From Kofleriaceae bacterium (GTDB taxonomy: Bacteria; Myxococcota_A; Polyangia; Haliangiales; Haliangiaceae): 61,816 bases of DNA. This document shows, piece by piece, positions 1 through 9,002 of the stretch. A program made the position numbers and the translations under genes. The notes beneath the pieces are model-generated. The model saw only the letters and a list, made by a program, of their open reading frames with translations, searched no databases and had not been told where the DNA came from. The DNA is taken from positions 1-61,816 of the forward strand of contig JANXOP010000388.1 in assembly GCA_025357755.1 (NCBI GenBank). Direction: 5' to 3'. Each line of letters begins with the position of its first letter. The first letter of the stretch is position 1.

Positions 1-821
1 CCGCCGCCCACGATCTTGCCGAGGCACGTGAGATCGGGCGTGATGTTGTAGAGTTCCTGCGCGCCGCCGAAAGCAACGCGCATGCCGGTCATCACTTCAT
101 CGAAGATGAGGACCGTGCCGTGGGCAGCGGTGATCGCGCGCAGGCCTTCGAGGTAACCGGGCACCGGCACCACGAGGCCCATGTTGCCCGCGATCGGTTC
201 GACGATCACCGCGGCGATATCGCCTTTGACGAGCGCGCGCTCGACCGCGACGAGGTCGTTGTACGGCACGACGATGGTGTCGCGCGCGGCGCCTTCGGGC
301 ACGCCGGCCGAACCCGGGATGCCGAGCGTGGCGGCACCCGAGCCGGCGGCGACGAGCAAGCAATCGGCGTGGCCGTGATAGCCGCCGTCCATCTTGATGA
401 TCTTGTCGCGACCGGTGAAGCCACGCGCGAGCCGCAGCGCGCTCATCGTCGCCTCGGTGCCCGACGACACGGTGCGCACCATGTCCATCGAGGGATAGAT
501 CTCGCGGATGCGCTCGGCGAAGATCACCTCGATCTCGGTCGGTGCACCGAAGGTCGTGCCCATCGCCATCTGCTCGGCGATCGCGTCGAGGATGACCTTC
601 TGCGCGTGGCCGAGGATCAGCGGGCCCCAGCTGCCGATCATGTCGACGTACTGGTTGCCGTCGACATCGGTGATGATCGAGCCATCGCCTTGTGCGATGA
701 ACGCAGGATCGACACCGACCGCACGGCACGCTCGCACGGGGGAGTTCACGCCACCGGGAATCACTCGCTTCGCACGCTCGAAGATCGCGTGGCTCTTTTC
801 GGTCCGAGAGTCGCTCGCCAT
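1..821 (-). CDS. hemL: Glutamate-1-semialdehyde 2,1-aminomutase, C-terminus off the window
   Basis: PLP enzyme that converts glutamate-1-semialdehyde to 5-aminolevulinate, the C5 route into haem. Reading down from an ATG at 819-821 I see [10 protein letters not shown], then the family block [13 protein letters not shown], the SSGTEA cofactor-phosphate motif, [18 protein letters not shown] and, close to the window edge, CLGKIVGGG, whose lysine (bases 15-17) is the expected Schiff-base residue. About 273 residues are present; the family is usually about 425-430, so the last third lies beyond base 1. No premature stop is seen. It is followed upstream (in window terms, to the right) by a kinase gene on the same strand with only 17 bases between, so the kinase stop and hemL start could share a transcript. 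The identification is from motifs and is secure. Confidence 0.96.
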   Translation of the reverse strand, partial: MASDSRTEKSHAIFERAKRVIPGGVNSPVRACRAVGVDPAFIAQGDGSIITDVDGNQYVDMIGSWGPLILGHAQKVILDAIAEQMAMGTTFGAPTEIEVIFAERIREIYPSMDMVRTVSSGTEATMSALRLARGFTGRDKIIKMDGGYHGHADCLLVAAGSGAATLGIPGSAGVPEGAARDTIVVPYNDLVAVERALVKGDIAAVIVEPIAGNMGLVVPVPGYLEGLRAITAAHGTVLIFDEVMTGMRVAFGGAQELYNITPDLTCLGKIVGG

Positions 822-838
822 ACGCGAGACCGTAGCAG

Positions 839-2017
839 CTAAGGCTTCTTCTTGGGCGCGATGATACCGGGCAGCGTCTCGACCTCGAGGAACCTCCTGG
901 GCAACGGCGTGGGGAGCTCGGGTGCGTGAGCTCCGATCGTCGTATCTTCGAAGCGAGGATCATCGGCGAAGATCGGAGGCGGCTCGAACCGCGTGTCGTT
1001 CGGTACGTCTTCGAGTGACTGGAGCGGTGTGATCAGATCGTCCGGAAGGGCGTGCACGGTCACCGCGTCCATGCGATCGGTGATCTCGGGCCGGCGGGGG
1101 ACCAAGCCCTCGAGGTCGATCGCGAGGGCCTCGACATTCGGGTAGCGATGCTCGGGCCTGCGCGCGAGCATGCGCTGGATGATCCGATCGAGCTCGGGCG
1201 GCACCTCGGCGAACGCGCCGAGCGGCATCGGATGCTTCGTCAGCAGCGCGGCCAGCATCTGCGTCGAGGTCTCGTGCTCCCCGTACGGGCGGTGGCCCGC
1301 GATCATCTCGTACATCACGACTCCGAGCGTGAAGATGTCGGTCTGACCGGTGCACTCTCCGCCGACCATCTGTTCGGGCGGCATGTAGTCGAACGTACCG
1401 ATCATGTGACCGGCCTGGGTGAGGTCGGAGCTATCGAGCCCGCTCTCACCGCGGATGATCTTCGCGATCCCGAAATCGAGCACCTTCACGGTGTCCCCGT
1501 GCGGGCCGGAATGGCCGAGGTGAATGTTCGCAGGCTTGAGATCGCGATGGACGATGCCGAGCAGGTGCGCCTCGGAGAGCGAGCTACACACCGCCCGCGC
1601 GATCGTGACGACGCGGCGCCAGGGCAGGGGGCCGAGCTGCTGGTACGTCTCGTAGAGGTTCTCGCCGTCGAGCAGCTCCATCACGATGTAGAGGGTGCCG
1701 TCCTCCATCTCGCCGACCTCGTACGCGTTGACCGTGTGCGGATCGTGGAGCTGCGAGAGCGCGCCACCCTCGCGGCGGAACCGTGCGAGCACCGCTGGAT
1801 CTTGCGTGAGGTTCGGGTGGAGCACCTTGATCGCGACGTCGTGATCGTCGCGCAGATCGACCGCGCGATAGATCGCCCCGAACCCACCGGCGGCGATACC
1901 GAGCTCGATCCGGTAGTGCGTGGCGACGACCTGGCCGACCAGCGGATCGAGGATCGAGACGCGGGTCCGATCCGGGTCGTCACCCGAGTGGGGTCCTGGG
2001 CCGGGTCGCCTGGGCAT
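839..2017 (-). CDS. Cytosolic Ser/Thr protein kinase
   Basis: Eukaryotic-like (PknB/Hanks-type) kinase of 392 residues. Visible motifs: glycine loop [10 protein letters not shown] (about 41-50), ATP-anchoring lysine in AIKVL (K64), catalytic loop HRDLKPANI (157-165), DFG (181-183) and an activation-segment MPPEQ where APE is usual. The catalytic domain covers about residues 30-305; the remaining proline- and acid-rich tail has no recognisable domain. I see no hydrophobic segment, so unlike many bacterial relatives it should be soluble. It starts 17 bases after the gyrA stop on the same strand and ends 17 bases before the hemL start, so a gyrA-kinase-hemL transcript is plausible. The substrate cannot be told from sequence. 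All core catalytic residues are intact, so an active kinase is expected. Confidence 0.93.
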   Translation of the reverse strand: MPRRPGPGPHSGDDPDRTRVSILDPLVGQVVATHYRIELGIAAGGFGAIYRAVDLRDDHDVAIKVLHPNLTQDPAVLARFRREGGALSQLHDPHTVNAYEVGEMEDGTLYIVMELLDGENLYETYQQLGPLPWRRVVTIARAVCSSLSEAHLLGIVHRDLKPANIHLGHSGPHGDTVKVLDFGIAKIIRGESGLDSSDLTQAGHMIGTFDYMPPEQMVGGECTGQTDIFTLGVVMYEMIAGHRPYGEHETSTQMLAALLTKHPMPLGAFAEVPPELDRIIQRMLARRPEHRYPNVEALAIDLEGLVPRRPEITDRMDAVTVHALPDDLITPLQSLEDVPNDTRFEPPPIFADDPRFEDTTIGAHAPELPTPLPRRFLEVETLPGIIAPKKKP

Positions 2018-2034
2018 CGGTCGTGCGGCCTCGG

Positions 2035-4683
2035 CTATTCGTCGTCCGGAGCAGCGTCGTCGGCGTCGGCGTCGTCGTCGTCGTCCTCGTCCTCGACGGC
2101 TTCGTTCGGGACGGTGTCGGTGTCGTCGACCGTTTCGATCGGTGCACCCTCGGCGATGACGCTCTCGTCCGTCGGATCCGCGAGCCGCTCGATCGCCGCG
2201 ACATGCTCGCCATCATCGACGCGCATGATGCGGACGCCCTGGGTGGCGCGACCTTGGACCGGGATGTCGCTGACCCGCAGCCGGATCAACTTGCCGCGGT
2301 CCGAGATGAGGATCATGTGATCTTCCTCGGTCACGATCCGAACGCCCGAGACCAGGCCGTTGCGGGCCGTGGTCTTGATCGTGATGACGCCCTTACCGCC
2401 GCGGTTCTTGACCGGGTAGTCGCCGAGCAGCGTTCGCTTGCCGTAGCCGCGCTCGCACACGGTGATCATCGTCGCCGATGAATCGCGAGCGAACGTACAC
2501 ATGCCGACCAGCTTGTCGCCTTCGCGCAGCGTGATGCCGCGGACGCCACCTGCGGTGCGACCCATCGTGCGGACGCGCGCCTCGGTGAAGCGCACCGCGT
2601 ACCCCTTGGCAGACGTGAGCAACACGTCGTCCGCCGTGGTGATCAAGGCGGCGCCGACGAGCCGGTCGCCTTCGTCGATCGTGATCGCCTTGATGCCACT
2701 CGAGCGCACGTTCTCGAACGCGGCGAGCTCGGTCTTCTTGACCGTGCCGCCCTGCGTCGCGAAGAAGATGCTCGTGTCTGCGCGAAACTCGTTGAACGGG
2801 AGCATCGCGACGACCTGCTCGCCGTCCTGGAGATCGAGCACGTTGACGATCGGGCGGCCCTTCGCGGTGCGCGCGCCCTCGGGCAGCTCGAACACCTTCT
2901 TGTAGTAGACGCGGCCCTTGTCGGTGAACAGCAGCAGGTGGTCGTGGGTCGATGCCACGAACATGTCGGCGACGAAGTCACCCTCGGACGAGGTCGCGCC
3001 GGTGATGCCGCGACCACCACGGCCTTGCGCCGAATACTCGCGAGCGCGCGTGCGCTTGATGTAGCCGAGGTGGCTACGCGTGATCACGGTCTCTTCTTCG
3101 TCGATCAGCTCTTCGGTGAGGATCTCGCCCTCGAAGTCGACGATCTGCGTGCGACGCGGATCCGCGAACTCTTCGCGCAGCGACTTGAGCTCCGCCACGA
3201 TCGCGGCCATCAGGTTTTTGTCGTCGCCGAGCAGGCCCTCGAGGTAATCGGTGAGCGCCCACAGCTCTTTGTATTCAGCTTCGAGCTTCTCGCGCTCGAG
3301 GCCGGTGAGGCGACCGAGCCGCATGTCGAGGATCGCTTGTGCCTGGCGTTCGGTGAGGAACACGAAGCCCTTGGTGTTCGCAGCATCGACTTCGGGCGCC
3401 GGGCGGCCCGCACGCTCGAGGAAGCCGCCCATGCCGAGCAGCTTCTCCTTCATCAGGGCGTCGCGCGCGATGTCGGTGTCCTTCGAGGCGCGGATGATCT
3501 CGATCACGCGATCGACGTTCATCACGGCGAGGCCCAAGCCCTCGACGATCTCGCGGCGCGATCGCGCCTCGCGTAGATCGAACAGAGTTCGCCGCGTGAC
3601 GATCTCGCGCCGGTGATCGATGAAGACCTGGAGCGCCTTGCGCAGGGTCAGCATCACCGGGCGACCGTCGACGATCGCGAGCATGTTCGTCGAGAACGAG
3701 GTCTGCAACGAGGTGAACTTGAACAGGTTGTTGAGGACGACCTTGTCGTCCGCATCGCGCTTGAGCTCGAACACGACCCGGATGCCGTTGCGATCCGAGG
3801 CGTCGGTGAGGTCGGAGATGCCCTCGAGCTTCTTGTCGATGATGAGCGCGGCGGTCTGCGAGACCCAGCGCTCCTTGTTCACCATGAAGGGCAGCTCGGT
3901 CACCACGATCGCGAAGCGATCCTTGCGGATCTCCTCGGTGTGAGCGACGCCACGTAGCTGGATCGCACCGCGCCCGGTCTTGTGGGCGGCGAGGATGCCG
4001 CTGCGACCCTGGATCACGCCGGCGGTCGGGAAATCGGGGCCGGGAATGAGCTTGAACAGCACTTCATCGGGCAGCTTCGGATCGGCGATCAGCGCGAGCG
4101 TGCCGTCGATGACCTCGCCGAGGTTGTGCGGTGGGATGTTCGTCGCCATGCCGACGGCGATGCCGGTGCCGCCGTTGATCAGGAGGTTCGGAACCTTCGC
4201 GGGCAGGACGGTCGGCTCGAACTCTTTGTCGTCGTAGTTCGGCTGCCAATCGACGGTCTCTTTGTCGATGTCGGCGAGCATCTCGCCGGCGAGCCGGCTC
4301 ATCCGACACTCGGTGTAGCGATATGCGGCCGGCGGATCGCCATCGACCGAGCCGAAGTTGCCCTGGCCGTCGACGAGCATGTAGCGCATCGAGAAGTCTT
4401 GGGCCATGCGGACGAGCGCGTCGTAGACCGACGCATCGCCGTGCGGGTGGTACTTACCGATCACGTCGCCGACGACGCGCGCGCACTTCACGTACGGCCG
4501 GTTCCACGTGTTGTTCAACACGCGCTGGGCGAACAGGATGCGGCGGTGGACCGGCTTTAGCCCATCACGCGCATCGGGCAGCGCACGCGCCACGATCACG
4601 CTCATGGCGTAATCCATGAACGAGTTGCGCATCTCCGTTTCGATAGAAATCGGCGTGATGTTTGGAGTGTTCGGTTCCGCCAT
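2035..4683 (-). CDS. gyrA: DNA gyrase subunit A
   Basis: 882-residue type IIA topoisomerase subunit that cuts and rejoins DNA to introduce negative supercoils with GyrB. The catalytic tyrosine is Y123 in AAYRYTE. The C-terminal half has the GyrA box QGRGGRG (553-559), which separates gyrase from ParC. The protein ends in a strongly acidic tail of Asp and Glu, a feature known to tune wrapping in some gyrases. In the quinolone-resistance-determining region the sequence is [10 protein letters not shown]: the serine equivalent to E. coli Ser83 is alanine (A84), while the aspartate equivalent to Asp87 is kept (D88). No Shine-Dalgarno sequence is evident before the ATG; a TATAGA box lies only 12 bases upstream, so the message may be nearly leaderless. 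Confidence 0.98.
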   Translation of the reverse strand: MAEPNTPNITPISIETEMRNSFMDYAMSVIVARALPDARDGLKPVHRRILFAQRVLNNTWNRPYVKCARVVGDVIGKYHPHGDASVYDALVRMAQDFSMRYMLVDGQGNFGSVDGDPPAAYRYTECRMSRLAGEMLADIDKETVDWQPNYDDKEFEPTVLPAKVPNLLINGGTGIAVGMATNIPPHNLGEVIDGTLALIADPKLPDEVLFKLIPGPDFPTAGVIQGRSGILAAHKTGRGAIQLRGVAHTEEIRKDRFAIVVTELPFMVNKERWVSQTAALIIDKKLEGISDLTDASDRNGIRVVFELKRDADDKVVLNNLFKFTSLQTSFSTNMLAIVDGRPVMLTLRKALQVFIDHRREIVTRRTLFDLREARSRREIVEGLGLAVMNVDRVIEIIRASKDTDIARDALMKEKLLGMGGFLERAGRPAPEVDAANTKGFVFLTERQAQAILDMRLGRLTGLEREKLEAEYKELWALTDYLEGLLGDDKNLMAAIVAELKSLREEFADPRRTQIVDFEGEILTEELIDEEETVITRSHLGYIKRTRAREYSAQGRGGRGITGATSSEGDFVADMFVASTHDHLLLFTDKGRVYYKKVFELPEGARTAKGRPIVNVLDLQDGEQVVAMLPFNEFRADTSIFFATQGGTVKKTELAAFENVRSSGIKAITIDEGDRLVGAALITTADDVLLTSAKGYAVRFTEARVRTMGRTAGGVRGITLREGDKLVGMCTFARDSSATMITVCERGYGKRTLLGDYPVKNRGGKGVITIKTTARNGLVSGVRIVTEEDHMILISDRGKLIRLRVSDIPVQGRATQGVRIMRVDDGEHVAAIERLADPTDESVIAEGAPIETVDDTDTVPNEAVEDEDDDDDADADDAAPDDE

Positions 4684-4687
4684 CTGG

Positions 4688-4724
4688 GACGGTTTCTATA
4701 GCACGCGAGGGGTCCAAAACCGTC
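4688..4724 (-). promoter_or_regulatory. Candidate gyrA promoter flanked by an 8-bp perfect inverted repeat
   Basis: Between gyrA and the next gene, GACGGTTT (4688-4695) and AAACCGTC (4717-4724) form a perfect inverted repeat with centres 29 bases apart. On the gyrA strand a TATAGA -10-like hexamer (4700 to 4695) overlaps the proximal arm, with a weak TGACGG -35-like element about 19 bases further upstream. The dyad could be an operator or simply a stem-forming leader. This is by eye only; nothing is known about this site. Confidence 0.3.
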
Positions 4725-4757
4725 ACCGGCAGGGCTTGATTTCCGAGGAGCCGTCGA

Positions 4758-5714
4758 TCAGCGATAGGGTCCGCGGGCCGACGGCTCGGCCGCCGCGGCC
4801 CACTGCGCGGCGAGCTCGATCGCCGCACCGAGGCGATGCGGATCGTGGACCGCGCCATCGAACGTGATCTCGACGTCATGAGGCCGCACGATCGAGGCCG
4901 AGGGCCGCGCGCGATCGAGCAGGTTCGAATGCCCCTGGTCGATCTTCAAGCGCGGTGCGTCGCTCGGCGCATCGGTCGGTGGTGGCCACGCGGCACGCGG
5001 CAGATCATCGGCGATCAGCACGAGCGTCTCGCCGCCCGAGCCGTGGCGACGCGCACCGATCACGGTACGAAACCGGCCACCCTCGTCGGGATCGAGCCGG
5101 CGCAACAGCCGGACCGTGACATCGACCTGGCCCCGCCGCACCCGTAGCGCGGGCTTGCCAGCGAGCTCGATCCGCGCGCTCGCGTGCCCCCCGAGGTCGC
5201 GCGCGAGCTGCGCGTACAACCTCGCCCACCGCACCGGGCGGCTCGCGAGCGCGAGCGTGGCCGCGAGCATGTCTCCGATCCGCGTGACCGAGCGCTCGGT
5301 GCCCGCGCATTGCGCGACGAGCTCGCCATCGCGCAGCTCGTGCCGCCAGCGGCCATCGCGCAGCATCACCGCGGTCTTGCGCGACGACGGGCCGGAGACG
5401 TAGCGCGAATCGAGCAAGGCCGAGCGCGCATGGAGATCGAGCCACGAGCTCGCGAGCGGGACATCGTTGGTCTCCACGAGGTAGCTATCATCGAACTCGC
5501 TCGGCCGCGGCGCCGATGACCGGCGGTCGGTCCACGCGAGCGACAGCGCGAAGCCATCGGTGTGCGGCACCTGGACCGCGACCCGCGTGGTCGGCGACGT
5601 GCTGACCCGCGCGAGATAGAGCGCGCCGTCGATCGGTACCTCGGCGCGCAACAGCGAGCCTTCTGGCACGCAGCGCGCTCCCTCGAAGCGCCGTTCGATC
5701 GCCGCTACGAGCAC
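4758..5714 (-). CDS. Unknown protein, third gene of the retron operon
   Basis: 318-residue open frame with the codon bias of its neighbours. I do not recognise a family. It is rich in Arg, Ala and Leu, has no signal peptide, membrane segment or cysteine cluster, and alternates short hydrophobic strands with charged loops, suggesting a compact alpha/beta protein. It begins 35 bases after the stop of the TIGR02996/LRR gene on the same strand, so it is likely to share the retron transcript, and it ends about 75 bases before the gyrA start region. It may be a third component of the retron module or an unrelated passenger. A shorter start inside the frame is possible. Confidence 0.6.
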   Translation of the reverse strand: MLVAAIERRFEGARCVPEGSLLRAEVPIDGALYLARVSTSPTTRVAVQVPHTDGFALSLAWTDRRSSAPRPSEFDDSYLVETNDVPLASSWLDLHARSALLDSRYVSGPSSRKTAVMLRDGRWRHELRDGELVAQCAGTERSVTRIGDMLAATLALASRPVRWARLYAQLARDLGGHASARIELAGKPALRVRRGQVDVTVRLLRRLDPDEGGRFRTVIGARRHGSGGETLVLIADDLPRAAWPPPTDAPSDAPRLKIDQGHSNLLDRARPSASIVRPHDVEITFDGAVHDPHRLGAAIELAAQWAAAAEPSARGPYR

Positions 5715-5749
5715 ACGCTAGCGTAGCGCACGGGCGCCGCGATCGCCGC

Positions 5750-7165
5750 TCAGGCTCGACCCGCGCGAAACAGCGGCAAGCTGGCGACCTCGGCCTCGCC
5801 CACCTTGGTCCGCCGGACATCGATGCGGCGAATCGAGGGAAGCTTGGCCTGCTGGAGCTCCGCGATCGCCGCGCCATCGAGCTTGGTCCCGATCAGCTCG
5901 AGGTACTCGAGCTTCGGTAGATGGGCTGCGGCCTTCGCGATCGTCGTAGCGACGGCGTTGTCGAGCGCATTCTTCGAGAGCGTGAGCTTCGCGAGGTTCG
6001 GCAGTGGCTTGGCAAGGAGCTTGGCGACGCCCTTGCCCGTGAGGCCGCACTCGGAGAGGTACAGCGTGTCGAGGTTCGCCAGGTGCGGCCATGCGACGAG
6101 CTGCGCGACGCCTTCATCCTTGATGCCGTTACTCGTGAGCACGAGCGCGCGGAGCGCGGGCAGGTACGACTCGAGCGCGGCGAGCGTGGCGCCCTTCACG
6201 CCGGTCGCGGTGAGATTGAGCTCGGTCAGCTGCTGCGCGCCGGTCGCCGCGAACAACCCGGCGAGCTTCTTTTGATCGAGGACTCCGCGCAGCACGAGCA
6301 CGCGGAGGTGGCGCAACCACGGGGCCCTCGCGAGCTTGTCGACCGCGACGCTGGTGAGCATGGCCTCGACGACCGGGTGCGTAGCGAACAACTCCTTGGC
6401 CTCGGCGTTGACCTTCGCGAACGGTCCAGTCACGGCGCTGATGAAGCCGGCGCGCGTGCGATGGGCGAGCTTGGTCACGAACCACGCCTCGCCGTGCGCC
6501 GCGACGAGCTCGTCGCGGCGGGCCTTCAGGTGCTCGCGCCTGCGGATCGAGAGCGGCCCGGCGAGCGCGAGCTCGAGCTGGATCAGCTCGCCGCGTGGCT
6601 CGTTGCGCGCCTGCAGCGCATCCGCGTAGACCTGACGCGCGAGATCGTTGAAGGGATCGTCGATGATCTGCTGGAGCAGGACGTTGCCGACCTGGCGCTC
6701 GCCAGTATTCGCAGGGATGCCACCCTTCGGCGCATCGGGGAACCCTTCGCCCGTGGGTTCGTCATGCGGGAGCAGCGCGTCGATCAACTCGGCGTCGGCC
6801 TCGGTCAGCACGCGCGGGGTCTGCAACGACATGCCGAGCGCACCGGGGTTCGCGGTGATGCCTTTGCCCGATTCGAACTTGATCTTCGAGCGCAGCGAAG
6901 AGATGTCGGTTGTCGGCGTGGTCGCGGCCTTCGCGATCCATTGCTCGTCGTCGAACTCGGGATGCTCGAGCACCGCGACGAGCCACAGGCTCTCGTCCGG
7001 TGGCCGGACGGTTACGAGGTAGAGCTTGCCGCCCTCGGCGACCGGCGCGATGCCCTTGTTCGCGCTGACATAGCGATCCATGCCGAGCTTGGTGCCGAGC
7101 TGCGGATGCTTGCCGGCTGATTTCTCGAACACCGCCTTCGAGACGATGACCATCACATCAGGCAT
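5750..7165 (-). CDS. TIGR02996/leucine-rich-repeat protein coupled to the retron RT
   Basis: 471 residues. Residues 1-155 are an unrecognised N-terminal region with a WLVAVLEHPE strand; residues about 160-200 match the TIGR02996 repeat-companion pattern (LARQVYADAL..., then EPRGELIQLELA); about 290-465 are leucine-rich repeats with units such as LTELNLTATGVKG and LANLDTLYLSECGL. No membrane segment or signal. The frame stays open upstream inside the RT gene, but the ATG at 7163-7165 is chosen because it overlaps the RT stop by eight bases (ATGCCTGA) and everything before it is RT sequence in another frame. The overlap implies translational coupling, so RT and this protein should be made together. 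LRR modules usually bind proteins; as the only tightly coupled gene it is the best candidate for effector or partner of the retron. No catalytic motif is visible. Confidence 0.85.
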   Translation of the reverse strand: MPDVMVIVSKAVFEKSAGKHPQLGTKLGMDRYVSANKGIAPVAEGGKLYLVTVRPPDESLWLVAVLEHPEFDDEQWIAKAATTPTTDISSLRSKIKFESGKGITANPGALGMSLQTPRVLTEADAELIDALLPHDEPTGEGFPDAPKGGIPANTGERQVGNVLLQQIIDDPFNDLARQVYADALQARNEPRGELIQLELALAGPLSIRRREHLKARRDELVAAHGEAWFVTKLAHRTRAGFISAVTGPFAKVNAEAKELFATHPVVEAMLTSVAVDKLARAPWLRHLRVLVLRGVLDQKKLAGLFAATGAQQLTELNLTATGVKGATLAALESYLPALRALVLTSNGIKDEGVAQLVAWPHLANLDTLYLSECGLTGKGVAKLLAKPLPNLAKLTLSKNALDNAVATTIAKAAAHLPKLEYLELIGTKLDGAAIAELQQAKLPSIRRIDVRRTKVGEAEVASLPLFRAGRA

Positions 7166-8594
7166 GCGGTTCCCCCACCAGCTTCGCGACCTCGGCGATC
7201 CACTTCGCGCCGAGCGCCGGCTCGACCATGTGGACGTAAGCGGCGTAGCCCTGGAGGTACGCCTCGAAGTCCGCGCGGCCCTTCGCCTGCGAGGCGACGC
7301 CGTGCTTCTTGCAGTTGAACAGGATCGCGCGGAACTTCTTCCGATCGGCGCGCGGCACGTGGATGCCGGCATTCACGACGATGCCGGTGACCCGCTGCTG
7401 GTGCTTCGCGCGCAGGATCCGGCGCTTGTCGGGGCGCTCGATGAAGCCTTCCATCTCGCAGATCGCATCGACGAACCACAGCAAGCGGCCGATCCGGATC
7501 TCCGGCGGCTTCGCGAAGGACAGCGTGAGGTCATCGGCGTAGCGCGTGTAGACCGCGCCGTACTTCTCGGCGAGCTTCGCGAGGCGTTGGTCGAGCCGAC
7601 GGCACGCGAGGTTCGCGAGCGCGGGTGAGGTCGGTGCACCTTGCGGCAGGACGCCGGGCCACACGACGGTCCCGTCGGGGCGCTTGGGGCGATACGTGGT
7701 GAGCGCTGCGAGCTGCTTCGCCACGCCTTCGTTGTAGCCGAGGAAGCTGAACAGCCCGACCACGCGGCGGTAGTGGACGGTCGGGAAGAAGTCCTTTAGA
7801 TCGAGCTTGAGGACGAGCGCGGCAGCTTCGTGGGGCTTCGCATTCGTGACGGTCGAGCGACCCTTGACGAACCCGTGACACGCCTCGTGCATTGGCACCT
7901 TGGCGAGGATCGCGTCGAGGATCTTACGTTGCACGGTGCGGAGCGGCTTGCGCGGTGCCGCGATCCGGCGCGTCCCGCCTTTGGCCTTCGCGATCTCGAA
8001 CTCGACATAGCCCGAGCCCGAGCCGGTGCCGGGACGGCACAGCTGATCGAGGTTCGCAGGCTCGACGCCCACCAGCGCCGCGACGTCCGCCGCGGAGGCG
8101 AGCTCCGGTAGGGCGTAGGCCGCGATCGCCTGGGGCCGGGTCGGCTTCTTCGGCTTGGCCGCGGAGATGCGCTTCGACGCGAAGATGCCGAAGGCCCATC
8201 CGGTCGTCGCGAACCGACCGAGGCGATCGGATTTGAACCGGACATCGGGCGGTAGCGTGCTCGAGAACCCCAGCTCCTCCGCGGTGCGCCGCGCGAGGGC
8301 TCGGACATTCGGATCGGTATCGTTCGTCACGCGCCGCAGCACGCGTGCGGCAGGCCCACGCGGGAACACGAGGCGTGCGCAATGAATCGCTGATTTGCGA
8401 TCGGCCGGATCGAGGCTGTCGAGCTGAGTCTCGACCGTGGTCTGGAGCATCGCCGCGACGTAGTGGCGGCCGACTTGATACTCCGCTGGATTCTTCGGGT
8501 TCGAAAAGATCGCGTTGATCCGGGCGAGCTTGTCGACCGCGTCGCCGGTGGCGAGGGTTTTCAGTTCCGCGAGGAGCTCGACGAGCGTCAGCAT
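7158..8594 (-). CDS. Retron reverse transcriptase with N-terminal HEAT-like extension
   Basis: 478 residues. The RT core has LDLKDFF (264-270), PQGAPTSP (317-324) and the catalytic YADD (352-355). Two features distinguish retron RTs: NAKPH (251-255) fits the NAxxH motif and RVTGIVVN (401-408) carries the VTG motif. There is no maturase or endonuclease domain, against a group II intron origin. The first ~175 residues are an extension, as known for myxobacterial Mx162-type RTs; residues about 68-109 (ending DPNVRALARRTAEELG) look like a HEAT repeat. The ATG lies nine bases after the a2 arm of msr-msd copy A with no clear ribosome site, so translation may depend on processing or folding of the RNA. 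It should use the two adjacent RNAs as primer and template for branched msDNA. Downstream it overlaps the LRR gene by eight bases. Confidence 0.95.
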   Translation of the reverse strand: MLTLVELLAELKTLATGDAVDKLARINAIFSNPKNPAEYQVGRHYVAAMLQTTVETQLDSLDPADRKSAIHCARLVFPRGPAARVLRRVTNDTDPNVRALARRTAEELGFSSTLPPDVRFKSDRLGRFATTGWAFGIFASKRISAAKPKKPTRPQAIAAYALPELASAADVAALVGVEPANLDQLCRPGTGSGSGYVEFEIAKAKGGTRRIAAPRKPLRTVQRKILDAILAKVPMHEACHGFVKGRSTVTNAKPHEAAALVLKLDLKDFFPTVHYRRVVGLFSFLGYNEGVAKQLAALTTYRPKRPDGTVVWPGVLPQGAPTSPALANLACRRLDQRLAKLAEKYGAVYTRYADDLTLSFAKPPEIRIGRLLWFVDAICEMEGFIERPDKRRILRAKHQQRVTGIVVNAGIHVPRADRKKFRAILFNCKKHGVASQAKGRADFEAYLQGYAAYVHMVEPALGAKWIAEVAKLVGEPHA

Positions 8595-8603
8595 TCAAGA
8601 AAG

Positions 8604-8774
8604 GCCTGGGACGTAGTCGCCACTTGCTCGGCAGCCACAGCCTCGGGGGCGCACCCGCAGGGTGGTGGAGTCGCAAACGCTTCGCCCCCGTGGCTGTACA
8701 TTTTTCATGATCGGTCGAGATCAGCCGTGGCGTAGCACCACGGACAGAAAGCTAGCTCGTCCCACGTCCCAGGC
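8604..8774 (-). ncRNA. Retron msr-msd cassette A (RT-proximal)
   Basis: 171-base retron RNA read leftwards. Arms a1 (8774-8764) and a2 (8614-8604) pair perfectly over 11 bases (GCCTGGGACGT with ACGTCCCAGGC). After a1 comes GAGCTAGC, which should hold the branching guanosine, then the msr hairpin 8743-8725 (CCGTGGTG, loop CTA, CGCCACGG). The msd hairpin uses 8697-8683 and 8651-8637: six pairs, one mismatch, eight pairs, around a 31-base loop (8682-8652). Just before a2 is a 16-base block (8634-8619) identical in copy B, the likely start of reverse transcription. From a2 to the end of the msd stem is about 85 bases, so msDNA of roughly 65-90 nucleotides is expected. No separate promoter is evident between copies A and B. 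Confidence 0.85.
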
Positions 8775-8793
8775 ACCTCGACGGTAACAGAAG

Positions 8794-8962
8794 TGGCCCG
8801 AGGCAGGAGCCACTTGCTCGGCAGATCCAGCCGGGAGCACGCACCCGCAGGGTGGTGGAGTCGCAAACGCTTCGTGCACCCGGATGGCTGTTCTTCATGA
8901 TCAGTCGCGCTCAGCCGCGGCGTAGCACCGCGGACCGAAAGCTAGCTCGGCGCCTCGGGCCA
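8794..8962 (-). ncRNA. Retron msr-msd cassette B (distal)
   Basis: 169-base second cassette, 19 bases upstream of cassette A. Its own 11-base arms are a1 (8962-8952, TGGCCCGAGGC) and a2 (8804-8794, GCCTCGGGCCA); they do not match the arms of copy A. The msr hairpin 8933-8915 is CCGCGGTG, loop CTA, CGCCGCGG: relative to copy A one C-G pair replaces a T-A pair, a compensatory change. The msd stem (8890-8873 with 8841-8822) has a different sequence from copy A but the same fold, with two small internal loops and a two-base bulge. The 31-base msd loop (8872-8842), the 13-base region after a1 (8949-8937) and the 16-base block before a2 (8824-8809) are identical to copy A. It starts about 40 bases after the stop of the HEAT/AKR gene. 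Confidence 0.83.
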
Positions 8963-9002
8963 GGCCGACGGTACCACCAACGCGCAAGGCACTTCAGCGG
9001 CG

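Noticed and set aside
1052..2320. 422-residue plus-strand open frame opposite the kinase and gyrA
   Set aside because: Mirror of strong genes; Arg/Asp/His-rich product with no domain, as expected for antisense of GC-rich coding DNA.
7158..8594. RT as a group II intron maturase or diversity-generating RT
   Set aside because: No maturase/HNH domain and no template/variable repeat; NAxxH and VTG motifs plus msr-msd fit a retron.
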